64,000 nt of DNA from an uncultured Acidimicrobiaceae bacterium (lineage in GTDB: Bacteria; Actinomycetota; Acidimicrobiia; Acidimicrobiales; Ilumatobacteraceae). Numbering within the stretch: position 1 is the stretch's first letter; each line of letters begins with the position of its first letter. The DNA lies in contig CAIXIJ010000008.1 in NCBI GenBank assembly GCA_903919455.1, positions 1-64,000 of the forward strand, written 5' to 3'. This document shows, in pieces, positions 32,579 through 41,419 of this stretch. Both the position numbers and the translations under genes were made by a program. The notes beneath the pieces were generated by a model. That model did no database searches. It had not been told where the DNA came from and worked only from the letters and a program-made list of their open reading frames with translations.

Positions 32579-33613
32579 GTGGAGCTACGACGGAAGCGAA
32601 ACGGAACAATGGGTGCGCTGGCGCTGAGCGCCGTGCTGCTGTTCGGGGCCTTCACCCCTGCGTCGGCCATCTCACCGGCCTCGATCTCTCCGGCCGCCAC
32701 CACGCCCCCCAGCGACAGCGTGCCGGCCGACGAAACCGCTCCGAGCGATGCGGGCGCCTTCGCTGTGCGCCCCTACAGCTCCGATGGAGTAGGCGGGCGC
32801 GACTATTTCATCTACACGCTGAAGACCGGCACGGTCTACGGCGACAAGGTCACGATCTCCAACGACAGCGACCAGGAAGCCACCTACGCCGTCTACGCCA
32901 CGGATGCGGTGAACACCAACGACGGTTCCTTCAGCCTGCTGCGCGAGGAAGATAAGCCCAAGGACGTTGGTTCCTGGGTAGAGCTCGGCGCCACGCAGTA
33001 CACCCTGAAGCCGCACACCGAGGTGACCATTCCCTTCAGCGTCACCGTGCCGAACGACGCAATTTCGGGCGACCACGTGGGTGCCATCGTGGCCCAGAAG
33101 ATCGCCGACCCCTCCAACCCGAATGGCATCGGCCTGAACGTGCGCGTGCGCGTCGGGGCCCGGCTGTATGTGCGCATCGAAGGCGCCACCAACCCATCGT
33201 TGGCCGTCGACTCGTTCACGATGACCTACGACACCCCTGCCAATCCGTTCGGCACCGGCACTGCGAAGGTGGAGTACACGCTCACCAACACCGGCAACGT
33301 GCGCCTCACGCCCACCGCCACCTTGAAGCTTGCCGGTGTCTTCGGTCTGGGCGAGAAGAACTTCCCCGACCGAGAGATACCCGAGCTTCTCCCGGGCAAC
33401 TCCATCCAGATCGCCGAAGTGATGCTCGACGTGAAGCCGTATCTGCGGCTCACCGCCGATCTCGACATCACAGCCCCGGACGAAGCCGTTGCCGTCCACA
33501 GCACCATCACCCAGTGGGCCATTCCCTGGCTCGGCGTCGCAGTGATAGCGCTCATCATCGTGGCCTTGATGGTCCGCAGCATCGTCAAGCGGCGTAAGCG
33601 GGCAACTGCATGA
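32579..33613 (+). CDS. DUF916 (WxL-interacting) domain membrane protein
   Basis: The 344-aa protein has a signal peptide (MGALALSAVLLFGAFTPASA). A DUF916-type domain follows (about 55-175: AVRPYSSDGVGGRDYFIYTL, VTISNDSDQEATYAVYATDA, GSWVELG, VPNDAISGDHVGAIVAQK), then a second beta domain. A C-terminal helix, WLGVAVIALIIVALMVRSIV, is followed by KRRKR. In Firmicutes, DUF916 proteins anchor WxL proteins to peptidoglycan. GTG 32579 follows AAAAGGACAGGA. Its stop overlaps the next start (ATGA). Confidence 0.82.
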   Translation: MELRRKRNGTMGALALSAVLLFGAFTPASAISPASISPAATTPPSDSVPADETAPSDAGAFAVRPYSSDGVGGRDYFIYTLKTGTVYGDKVTISNDSDQEATYAVYATDAVNTNDGSFSLLREEDKPKDVGSWVELGATQYTLKPHTEVTIPFSVTVPNDAISGDHVGAIVAQKIADPSNPNGIGLNVRVRVGARLYVRIEGATNPSLAVDSFTMTYDTPANPFGTGTAKVEYTLTNTGNVRLTPTATLKLAGVFGLGEKNFPDREIPELLPGNSIQIAEVMLDVKPYLRLTADLDITAPDEAVAVHSTITQWAIPWLGVAVIALIIVALMVRSIVKRRKRATA

Positions 33614-34992
33614 TCTCGGGTCGGACTCGGGCGATGTGGGCGACGTACCTCGCCAGCACCATGCTGGCGGTGGTGTCGATTGTCGCGCCCGTAGCCGCAG
33701 CATTGCCCGCCGCCGCCCCGCCGTCAGCCGACGACAGCGCCGCTGCCGCGGCACCTGCCATCGCTATCGAAGACCAACTCTTCAGCGAGCGAGAAGTGCA
33801 GGACGGAGCCACATTCAAGGTGGCCGGCACGGGATGGCCCGCCGACACCCTCATCCAGCTTGAAGTCTGTGGCGCCGAGGCCCGTTCCGGTACCAGCGAT
33901 TGCGCCTCCGACGCCGCCCAAGTGGTGGCCAGCAACGTCAGGGGAACGTTCGAGGGACGACTCGCGTTGGTCGTACCTCCGTCGCCATGCCCTTGCGTGG
34001 TGCGCGCGCTCAGCCAGACCACCACCGACACCGCACTCACCCCCATCGAGATCCCTGGTGCACCCACCTCGCACGCCGGTGACGGCGACATCACGGCACC
34101 CGCCCTTCGGCGTCTCGAAGCCTCGAACGTGGAACTCAGCGGTAGCGACAACCTGCGCACCTGGATGGGCGCCAGCCCGCAGCGCGTGTTCATGTTCGAG
34201 TTGAAGAACACCGGGTCGGTGGCCGTCAACAACGCAACCGTCACGATGACTGCCGGCCCATCGGATAACCCGACCGGCTTCGTGAAGCCGGTGAAGATCG
34301 AGCGCATGGAGGTGGGGCAGACACGGAAGATCTCCGTGCCCATCGAGTTCCCCAACCTCTCCTACGGCGAGCAATCGGTGCGGGCCACGCTGAACGGCAC
34401 CTCGATGCCCACCACCTTCGCGGCCACCACCACCACACACCCCTGGCTGGTGATCATCATTCCGATCGTGGTGGTCCTGCAGTTGCTGTTGCTGCTCATC
34501 CGCAATGCGCTACGCCGGCGCCTGAATGAGGCCGACGTCGTGCCTGCAGAGGTGGATCCTTCCATCCCGGCCGACGACTCGCTGATCTGCGTCGTGGAGT
34601 TCACCGAGGCAGACCCGAATGCCACGCCGAACGTGCAGCACCGAACCCAGGTGGTGCGCAGCATCAACGAAGTGCGCCAGATGGTGCTCGACGCCCTGAA
34701 GGTGGACGAGCAGGACCAACCGGTCGCCGTCGCCGGGCCCGAGCGGGTGATCAACACCATCACGGTGCTTGCCGATGCCGATGCACGCGTAGGCGCCTCC
34801 CACCACGCGTGCGATGTGCTCTGCACCTGGATTGAAAGCACCTACACCAACAGTTCGCACCCGTCGGCGCGTTCCCTCACGCTTCGCCGCCACAACAGTG
34901 GCACCAGCACGAACGTGTCCGCAGCGTCGGGGCTGGGAATGGTGCCACTGTCGGTGCTGGTTCGCGCCCCACACATTCGGGCCGCGGCCTGA
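33610..34992 (+). CDS. Envelope protein with extracytoplasmic beta domains and cytoplasmic tail
   Basis: The 460-aa protein has a signal or membrane anchor (residues 8-32). A Cys-containing beta domain (about 55-130: ATFKVAGTGWPADTLIQLEV, then CPCVVRAL) resembles the neocarzinostatin-like fold. A CARDB/NPCBM-like beta domain (FELKNTGSVAVNNATVTMT) comes next. A helix at about 280-302 (HPWLVIIIPIVVVLQLLLLL) leads to a 155-residue cytoplasmic region of unknown type. The start overlaps the DUF916 stop (ATGA), so it is a partner in the same WxL-like locus, perhaps linking wall proteins to a cytoplasmic response. Confidence 0.65.
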   Translation: MISGRTRAMWATYLASTMLAVVSIVAPVAAALPAAAPPSADDSAAAAAPAIAIEDQLFSEREVQDGATFKVAGTGWPADTLIQLEVCGAEARSGTSDCASDAAQVVASNVRGTFEGRLALVVPPSPCPCVVRALSQTTTDTALTPIEIPGAPTSHAGDGDITAPALRRLEASNVELSGSDNLRTWMGASPQRVFMFELKNTGSVAVNNATVTMTAGPSDNPTGFVKPVKIERMEVGQTRKISVPIEFPNLSYGEQSVRATLNGTSMPTTFAATTTTHPWLVIIIPIVVVLQLLLLLIRNALRRRLNEADVVPAEVDPSIPADDSLICVVEFTEADPNATPNVQHRTQVVRSINEVRQMVLDALKVDEQDQPVAVAGPERVINTITVLADADARVGASHHACDVLCTWIESTYTNSSHPSARSLTLRRHNSGTSTNVSAASGLGMVPLSVLVRAPHIRAAA

Positions 34993-35024
34993 GCGCAGCA
35001 CGGCCTGAACGCAGCACGGCCTGA
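34985..35024. repeat. 16-bp tandem repeat after the surface operon
   Basis: CGGCCTGAGCGCAGCA and CGGCCTGAACGCAGCA repeat in tandem, followed by a partial CGGCCTGAG. The first copy contains the stop codon of the preceding gene, so the repeat extends the 3' end. Confidence 0.7.
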
Positions 35025-35031
35025 GAACAAA

Positions 35032-35068
35032 AGAAGCGGCAGCCACGATAATTCGAGCCGCCGCTTCT
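35032..35068 (+). terminator. Terminator of the WxL-like operon
   Basis: AGAAGCGGC and GCCGCTTCT make a 9-bp stem with a 19-base AT-rich loop, 40 bp after the last gene of the surface operon. Confidence 0.6.
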
Positions 35069-35254
35069 CCTCCGAGCCACCGGAGAACGTCGCCATTGTA
35101 ACGACGACGATGTCGGATAGGCCAGAGCCGTCCGGTGAGAATCTGGTGAGCGCAAACTCGGCGCTGCGGCCCGGGCTAACGCACCCAGCGCGTGCGAAGC
35201 GATACGCTCGGCGTCGCCGTCACGCGGCCATCAGGTGATGGGGAGCCACCAACC

Positions 35255-36436
35255 ATGGGTCTGTTCAGCAAGAAGCCAAAGCCGAGCACCAGCGCCACCA
35301 ACGACGACGCGCCCGCGGGGGCGATGCCGGCCCCGACACCCCAGGCGGCACCCGTCGCAACTCCCGCTCCGCCGCGTGCCCCTGCACCGAATCCAGCGGC
35401 GCCGCCCGCCGCTGTTGGTTGGGGGTCGAAGAAGTCCAAGACGACCGCCATCGACCCTGTCGACTTCCTGAACCTCCGAGCTGAGTTGATGGAGGTGAAA
35501 GCCCGCCTGATGGCAGCCGAGCAATCGCGCGCCATCGTCGAGAGCCGCCTGGCAGCGCTCGATGCCACGGCGCTCGCATTGTCCTCAGATCAGGCAGGCA
35601 CCAGCGGTGCCGCCGAACGCCTGGCCGACCTGGAAGCGCGAGTGCTCCACATCGGTAACGGCGACGACGCCGAAGTCCTTGCGAAGATCGCCATGCTCGA
35701 GGCCCAGGTGGCCGAAGCCGCCGCCACCGCCGAAGCGGCTCGGGCCGAAGCCGCAGCCAAGCCCGAGGTGGTCGCGCCGTCGCCGTTGCTCGGCGCCATG
35801 CCCACAGCAGCACCCGACCCTGAGATGGCCGCCAAGCTCGACGCCATCGGGCTTCGCCTGTACGAACTCGACGACCTTGCACTGCGTGTCGCCCAGATCG
35901 ATGTGCTCACCGGTCAGCTCTCGCAGCTCAATGCCCGGGTCACCGCACAGGCCGAGTTTGGGGCGCAACTCAGCGCCATGCGCGATCGAATCACCGAACT
36001 GCAGACGGCACCGGAGACCGGCGACCAGAATGCCACTGCCACCAACGACCCCGAACTTCGCGACCAGATGACCGGCCTCACCACTCGCCTGGCAGCCACC
36101 GAGGCGCTGGCGGCGCAACTCGGCGCCCTCGCCGAGCGAGTTGCCACCACCGACGCCAACGCCCAGCAGACCACGGCGCAGTTGGCAGCGCTCGAGCAGC
36201 GCGTCGATTCGGTGGGTACCGAACTGGCCAACCAGATCAGCGAGCTGGGTCGCGACATCGACGGCCTTGCCGAGCGCACCGCCGACGTTGCATCCGGCAC
36301 GGTGAGCGACGAAGTGATGGCGGCGCTGCGCAGCGGGCAGATCAAGCTCGCCAACGAACAGGCCCGCTACGAGATCGCCTTCCGCGAAGACCTCGCCGCG
36401 CTCGCCGAGCACGTCCGCCGCCAACCCCGCGAATAA
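35255..36436 (+). CDS. Coiled-coil protein with Pro/Ala-rich N-terminus
   Basis: The 393-aa soluble protein starts MGLFSKKPKPSTS; a Pro/Ala-rich stretch follows to about residue 60. From about 70 to 390 there are long heptad-rich helices (LRAELMEVKARLMAAEQ, LDALALRVAQIDVLTGQLSQ-like, TRLAATEALAAQLGALAERV). No membrane segment or enzyme motif is present. Proteins of this shape are common scaffolds; a role in cell structure is only suggested by the DivIVA-like gene two positions away. ATG 35255 follows GGGGAG. I do not recognise the family. Confidence 0.6.
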   Translation: MGLFSKKPKPSTSATNDDAPAGAMPAPTPQAAPVATPAPPRAPAPNPAAPPAAVGWGSKKSKTTAIDPVDFLNLRAELMEVKARLMAAEQSRAIVESRLAALDATALALSSDQAGTSGAAERLADLEARVLHIGNGDDAEVLAKIAMLEAQVAEAAATAEAARAEAAAKPEVVAPSPLLGAMPTAAPDPEMAAKLDAIGLRLYELDDLALRVAQIDVLTGQLSQLNARVTAQAEFGAQLSAMRDRITELQTAPETGDQNATATNDPELRDQMTGLTTRLAATEALAAQLGALAERVATTDANAQQTTAQLAALEQRVDSVGTELANQISELGRDIDGLAERTADVASGTVSDEVMAALRSGQIKLANEQARYEIAFREDLAALAEHVRRQPRE

Positions 36437-36499
36437 GCCCTTACGTCGAAGGCGTCGGCGTAGCAGTAGAACGCGGGAACCACTCGAAGTGGGCGTGGG

Positions 36500-39355
36500 T
36501 CAGCCGAGCAGATCGAGCGCCTGCTGCACGAGGTCGCGGGCCTGAGCTTCCTTGTCGGCGTACAGACCGAGATCGCCAGCCCTCAACGCCGCTTCGGCCT
36601 CGTTGAACAATTGTTCAGCCTGCTGCAGCAGTTCTTGGGCAGTGGTGCCGGTGACGGGCGGCTTGGAGCCACCGTCGGATGGCGTGCTGCCCGACACGTC
36701 GCCAACCACGGCGGAGAAGCCGGGGAAGAGCTGCGACATGGCGTCACCGATGCTGTTACCGATGGCCACCTTGCCGTTGTAGTTGGCGATCATGCGCCGG
36801 AGCAGCGGCTGCCCCGAGGTCTCGGATTCCACGTAGAGCGGCGCGATCCAGACCACGCCACCAGCAATGTTCAGCATCTGCAGATCGCCGAAGGCCACCT
36901 GCGAGCCCTGCTGACCGAGCAGGGTGATGGCCTCGCTCACCTTCGGATCCGTGGCCATCGACGCACCGATGGTGTTCGGGCCTTCCGGCAGCGCATCGTT
37001 CGGGAACTCGTAGGCGATCAGTTCGCCGTAGCTTCCCGGATCGCTGCCCGCGGTCATGTACGCGATGAGTTCCTTGCGCTGATCGGTGGTGCTGAACGGC
37101 TGGAACGGCCGGTACAGCTGGAACGACACTGACGCGTCGCCGGAGGGGTGGAACATCGTGTAGTACGGGGCGAAACGCGCCGCCGTGCTCTCACCCGCAA
37201 AGTCGTTCGGCTGGCCCGATGCGGTGGTGGTGATCGGGGCGGCAGCACCGCCCACCACATCGCCCGGTGAGGCCGCAGCAGCCAGTGCCACGGACCATGC
37301 GCCGCGACGGTCGAAGAAGTCGTTCGAATCGAGGCGGTACTTGGAGTACGCCGAGGTCTGCACCCGGAAGAGTTCCTCCGGATAGCGGAGGTGCTCCACG
37401 AGATCGGCCGACATAGCGCTGGCCGGCTCGAACAGATCGGGGAACGCGGCACGCCACACCTGCAGCACCGGATCGGTGTCGTCCATCGCATACAGATGCA
37501 CCGAACCGTCGTATGCGTCGACAGTGGCCTTCACGCTGTTGCGCACGTAGTTGAACGCCTGGTCGAGTCCACCGCCTGCGATGAGATCGCGACTGTCGGC
37601 AAACTGGGAGTACGGGTACCGAGAACTGGTGGAGTAACCATCGACGACCCACTGGATGCGCCCGCCGGCCATCACCGGGTAGGGGTCGCCGTCGAACGAC
37701 AGGAAGGGTGCGACCTTCTGCACTCGGGCTCGCACGTCGCGCACGGTCACGAACCGCGACTGATCATTGATGGCGCTCGAGCCGAGCAGGTTGTAGTCGA
37801 ACTCAGCCAGCGCGAAGGCGAGCCGACGGAGGCCCGAGTTCAACTGCACACCCGCGGTGCCCGAGTACGGCTTGGCGTCGTCGACACCCTGGCACGGCTG
37901 CTCGGTCACCGAGGTCTTCAGCACGGCATACCCCGACAGGGTTGGGCTGAAGTACAGCTGCGGCTGATCCACCTTGGTGATGTCGTCGCGATACACGGGC
38001 TTGCCGTCGCTCTGGATCTGGGCAGCCAACGCGCTCGCCAGACCGCACCCATGGGTGTTGATGAGGTGCGTGCCCTGCCAACTCTTGTTGCCCACCTGGT
38101 TCAGGTCGAGCTCGCGAGCACCCACGATCACCTGCTGCGAACGGCCATCCACCACGTAGCGGTCGGGGTCGAGATCGGCAATGGTCATCCCCGGCTGGCC
38201 CTCATCGGTACGGAAGCGGGTCTCCATCTTCTCGTCGGGTTTGATGAGGCGTGTGTCGCGGAGTGCCGCCACGTTCGTTTCGACGTCGTTGGTACTGATC
38301 GTCTCGAACTTGGCTGGCTTCACCGTGACGCCATCGATGCCCAGCGCGTGTCGCGTGGCCTCGATGTTGTGGGCGATGTAGGCAGACTCCTTGTCCTTCT
38401 TGTTCGGGTTCACCACCAACGACTGAATGACCGCCGGATAGATCACCCCGCCGATCAGAGCCACCACTGCCCACAGCGCCGATGCAACAACGGCGGGGCG
38501 CCAACGGTCGGTCTTCAACGTGCTGAGGAACAGCACCGCCGTGAGCAGCGCGATGAGGCCCAGCAGCAGCACGGCCGGAAGTTGCGCGTTCACCACCGTG
38601 TAGTTGGGGCCGGTAAACGAACCGCGGTTGGCGTTGGTGAGCTCGTAGCGCGTCACCCAGTAGTCGCCCGCCTTCAGAATGGCCATGATGGCGAGCAGCA
38701 CCGCGAGGTGTGCCTTCGTGGCGCGACGGATCTTCGGCTTCGGCGGCGCCAGCATCACACCGCCCGACAGCACGTGGGTGGCCAACACGAGCAGCGTGAC
38801 GAAACCGACCGCCAAGTACATCCAGTCGAGCACGAACGTCACGAACGGCAACTTGAACATGTAGAAGCCGACGTCATTGCCGAACTGCGCGTCGCTGATG
38901 CCGAACGACTTACTGTTTCGGAACATCAACCAGTCCTGCCACCGACCGACTGCCGGGGCCGCAAAGAGCAGCGCGAACACGCCGGCGACTCCGAAGCGAA
39001 GCAAGCGGAGGCGATGACCGAAGAACTCATGGAACCGTTCCACGACGGGGTGCGTGTTCGCCGTGAAGGCTGCTGGCGCCAGTCGATCGGCAATCACCAG
39101 GTTCAAGATGGCCAGCACCGCGAACACCAGGCCGAACACCACGAACAGGGTGACCTTGGCCCAGAGCTCGCCCCAGAACACGTCGGAACGGCCGACCGAT
39201 TTGTACCACAGCAGGTCCGTGTAGAAGCCGGCGAGGAACCGCGCCGACAACAGGAGACCGACTACGGCAACGGCCGCAATGATGATGACCGCACGACCCC
39301 GGTCGCTGACGCGACGTTGGCGGGCGGAGCGGGGAAGATCCGCAGGGTTCTGCAC
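36500..39355 (-). CDS. UPF0182 family membrane protein
   Basis: The 951-aa protein has about seven membrane helices in the first 330 residues (VIIIAAVAVVGLLLSARFLA, VTLFVVFGLVFAVLAILNLV and others). A large extracytoplasmic domain of about 550 residues follows. Signature phrases include ADLDPDRYVVDGRSQQVIVG, RIQWVVDGYSTSSRYPYS and DLVEHLRYPEELFRVQTSAY. The C-terminus is an acidic helical segment (LLQQAEQLFNEAEAALRAGD). Length and layout match the actinobacterial UPF0182 family, whose function is unknown. It ends 63 bp from the coiled-coil gene, and its start lies 10 bp after the stop of the DivIVA-like gene, so the two are probably co-transcribed. Confidence 0.93.
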   Translation of the reverse strand: MQNPADLPRSARQRRVSDRGRAVIIIAAVAVVGLLLSARFLAGFYTDLLWYKSVGRSDVFWGELWAKVTLFVVFGLVFAVLAILNLVIADRLAPAAFTANTHPVVERFHEFFGHRLRLLRFGVAGVFALLFAAPAVGRWQDWLMFRNSKSFGISDAQFGNDVGFYMFKLPFVTFVLDWMYLAVGFVTLLVLATHVLSGGVMLAPPKPKIRRATKAHLAVLLAIMAILKAGDYWVTRYELTNANRGSFTGPNYTVVNAQLPAVLLLGLIALLTAVLFLSTLKTDRWRPAVVASALWAVVALIGGVIYPAVIQSLVVNPNKKDKESAYIAHNIEATRHALGIDGVTVKPAKFETISTNDVETNVAALRDTRLIKPDEKMETRFRTDEGQPGMTIADLDPDRYVVDGRSQQVIVGARELDLNQVGNKSWQGTHLINTHGCGLASALAAQIQSDGKPVYRDDITKVDQPQLYFSPTLSGYAVLKTSVTEQPCQGVDDAKPYSGTAGVQLNSGLRRLAFALAEFDYNLLGSSAINDQSRFVTVRDVRARVQKVAPFLSFDGDPYPVMAGGRIQWVVDGYSTSSRYPYSQFADSRDLIAGGGLDQAFNYVRNSVKATVDAYDGSVHLYAMDDTDPVLQVWRAAFPDLFEPASAMSADLVEHLRYPEELFRVQTSAYSKYRLDSNDFFDRRGAWSVALAAAASPGDVVGGAAAPITTTASGQPNDFAGESTAARFAPYYTMFHPSGDASVSFQLYRPFQPFSTTDQRKELIAYMTAGSDPGSYGELIAYEFPNDALPEGPNTIGASMATDPKVSEAITLLGQQGSQVAFGDLQMLNIAGGVVWIAPLYVESETSGQPLLRRMIANYNGKVAIGNSIGDAMSQLFPGFSAVVGDVSGSTPSDGGSKPPVTGTTAQELLQQAEQLFNEAEAALRAGDLGLYADKEAQARDLVQQALDLLG

Positions 39356-39365
39356 GCGGCGAAGG

Positions 39366-41357
39366 TTACCTGGGTGCTCGCTGCAGCATGCAGCGGCACC
39401 CTTCGTGTGCAGGAGTGCACACGTGATCCGTGGGGAACGGATCTCCGGCCTTCACCACGCCACCGAGCGCATTGTCCTCGGCATCGGGGCAGTCGGGGCC
39501 GTTGGGGTCGACGGTCCAGCAGATGGGCGTGCCAGGTGCCAGCACTGCGAGTTGGCCACGGCCAAAGGCCATGCGAGCCACGTCGTCGAGGTGTTCGTCG
39601 ATGCGCTGGGTCTTCCACTCGCGATACACGGCCCGCACCACCGCCACCAGGTCGTCGGGGTCGCCACCGGTGTCGGAGACGGCCCGGTCGAGTCGGTCGC
39701 GCAGCGGCTGCACGATGGACGTGCCCAGTGCGGCAACCGCCGGCTGCAACACCTCAGCCTTCGCCACCGCCTTCTTGTGGTCCTTCGCCGTGCCCTCACC
39801 CAGGCTGGAGGCGCCGGCCAGCGCAGCAGCGCGCAGCTCGGCGTCGATGGCATCCGCGTAGTGGCGCACGTGCTCGGCCTCGGAGGGCAGCAGGTCGGAC
39901 AGTGCGTTGATCTTCTTCGCGCTGCGCAGCACATGCAGCACATCGTTCTGTTCGTCGGCGAGCACCCGCTTCAGCTTGCGGGCGCTGCCCACGATGAGGG
40001 GTGTGAGTTCGGCATCGCGCCGACCGAATGCGGAATCGTCGAACTCCGTCGGCGCGACGGGCGCCTCGGGCGTGGACCGGAAGACGGCAAGTTCCTCGGT
40101 GGCGTCGGGCAGCACGATCTCCGGAGCAGCCTCCGGGGCAGGCTGTACGACCGCGGCTGAAAGGGCCTCGGCCGACGACTCGGTTGCGCGCGCGGCCACC
40201 TTGGCAGTGCGCGACGCCCGCAGCTTTGCGAACAGATCCTCGACGGAATCCTTCTCCGACGTGGCTGCTGAGGCGACATCCGCAGTGGCTTCGGGTTCTG
40301 CCGTCACCACGGCGCCGCCGAAGATGGACACGACGGGGGCGATGACGTCGGACTCCGGTTCGTCGCCGGCATCAGCCGAAAGCTGAATGTCGAGTTCGGG
40401 TTCCGCTTCGACCGTGTCTGCTTCGAGCGTGTCTGCTTCGAGCGTGTCTGCTTCGAGGGTCTCTGCTTCGAGGGTCTCTGCTTCGAGCGGCGACTCTTCT
40501 GCCACTTCCTCGGCCACCTCTTCGAGCGTGTCCTCGGCCTCCGGCTCGTCGGCCACCTCGAGTTCGGTGTCGGCCTCCACGTCGTCCACGATCTCATCAA
40601 CCGCAGGATCGTCGGTGGGAGCCTCGTCGGCCTCTGCCTCAACCGAACGGAGTTTCGCCGCGGGCACCATCAAGGGCACAGGGCCGGTGGTGGGATCCAG
40701 GTTCACGTACTCGTCAGGTTCGCCGAGCGGTGTCATCTCTGCCATCACATCGACGGCAGCGATACGAGCCCGCTCGAACGACTGCAGGAGGCGGTCGCGA
40801 CCATGCACCAGCTGTTCGATCTGCTGGCGTGCCAGTTCTCGACGCCGGGCGAGTTCGTTCAGTACCCGTTCGCGATAGGCGCGAGCCTCGTTGACCATGT
40901 CGCGGCCCTGCTGCTTGGCCATCTGCAACTCGGCTTCGGCGTCGGCGGCAGCATCCTGACGGCGACGAGCAGCCTCCACCTGGGCTTCTTCGCGAAGGCG
41001 CTGCGCTTCATCGGTGGCCTCGCGAAGGATGCGGGCAGCATCGTCTTCGGCTCGCACCTTGATGCTGGACGCAGCCTCGCGGGCCGTGGAGAGAATCCGC
41101 GCCGCTTCCTCGCCGAGCAGGCGAGTGACAACCTCTTCGTCGAGCGCCACGTTCGCGTTGGTGGCCCCACGCTGCGCGTTGCGGAGTTCGCGGTCGAGGA
41201 AACGCTCGCGTTCCTGCAGGCGCGCCAGCTCGGCGGCGACCATCCGAAGGAAGTCGCGAACCTCGCCCTGTTCATACCCCTTGCGGGACGTAGTGAACGC
41301 AGCCGTGGACACCGCGTTCGGCGACGAGGGATCGGGGCGTGAAAAGGACATGGCCAT
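39366..41357 (-). CDS. DivIVA-domain protein with acidic repeats and MuF-like Cys-rich end
   Basis: The 663-aa protein begins with a DivIVA-type N-terminal segment (FTTSRKGYEQGEVRDFLRMV) and a long coiled coil (about 40-200). An acidic Glu/Ala region follows, including tandem pentamers of the LEA-E/D-T type (about residues 290-330). The C-terminal 180 residues are helical and end with CPDAEDNALGG and HEGCRCML, a spacing like the metal-binding end of phage Mu gpF-like domains. DivIVA domains mark poles or septa in actinobacteria. The fusion with a MuF-like end is odd. The start is ATG 41357 or 41351. UPF0182 follows 10 bp downstream. Confidence 0.75.
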   Translation of the reverse strand: MAMSFSRPDPSSPNAVSTAAFTTSRKGYEQGEVRDFLRMVAAELARLQERERFLDRELRNAQRGATNANVALDEEVVTRLLGEEAARILSTAREAASSIKVRAEDDAARILREATDEAQRLREEAQVEAARRRQDAAADAEAELQMAKQQGRDMVNEARAYRERVLNELARRRELARQQIEQLVHGRDRLLQSFERARIAAVDVMAEMTPLGEPDEYVNLDPTTGPVPLMVPAAKLRSVEAEADEAPTDDPAVDEIVDDVEADTELEVADEPEAEDTLEEVAEEVAEESPLEAETLEAETLEADTLEADTLEADTVEAEPELDIQLSADAGDEPESDVIAPVVSIFGGAVVTAEPEATADVASAATSEKDSVEDLFAKLRASRTAKVAARATESSAEALSAAVVQPAPEAAPEIVLPDATEELAVFRSTPEAPVAPTEFDDSAFGRRDAELTPLIVGSARKLKRVLADEQNDVLHVLRSAKKINALSDLLPSEAEHVRHYADAIDAELRAAALAGASSLGEGTAKDHKKAVAKAEVLQPAVAALGTSIVQPLRDRLDRAVSDTGGDPDDLVAVVRAVYREWKTQRIDEHLDDVARMAFGRGQLAVLAPGTPICWTVDPNGPDCPDAEDNALGGVVKAGDPFPTDHVCTPAHEGCRCMLQRAPR

Positions 41358-41419
41358 TGACCGTCAAGCGTAAGCGCGCCACGGCTCGAAAGGGTGGCAA
41401 TCCCCTTCCAGCAACCGGG

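Noticed and set aside
37391-39910. Plus-strand 839-aa ORF
   Set aside because: It is antisense to UPF0182 and the DivIVA-like gene; high GC removes stop codons from this frame. The translation is His/Arg/Val-rich without domains.
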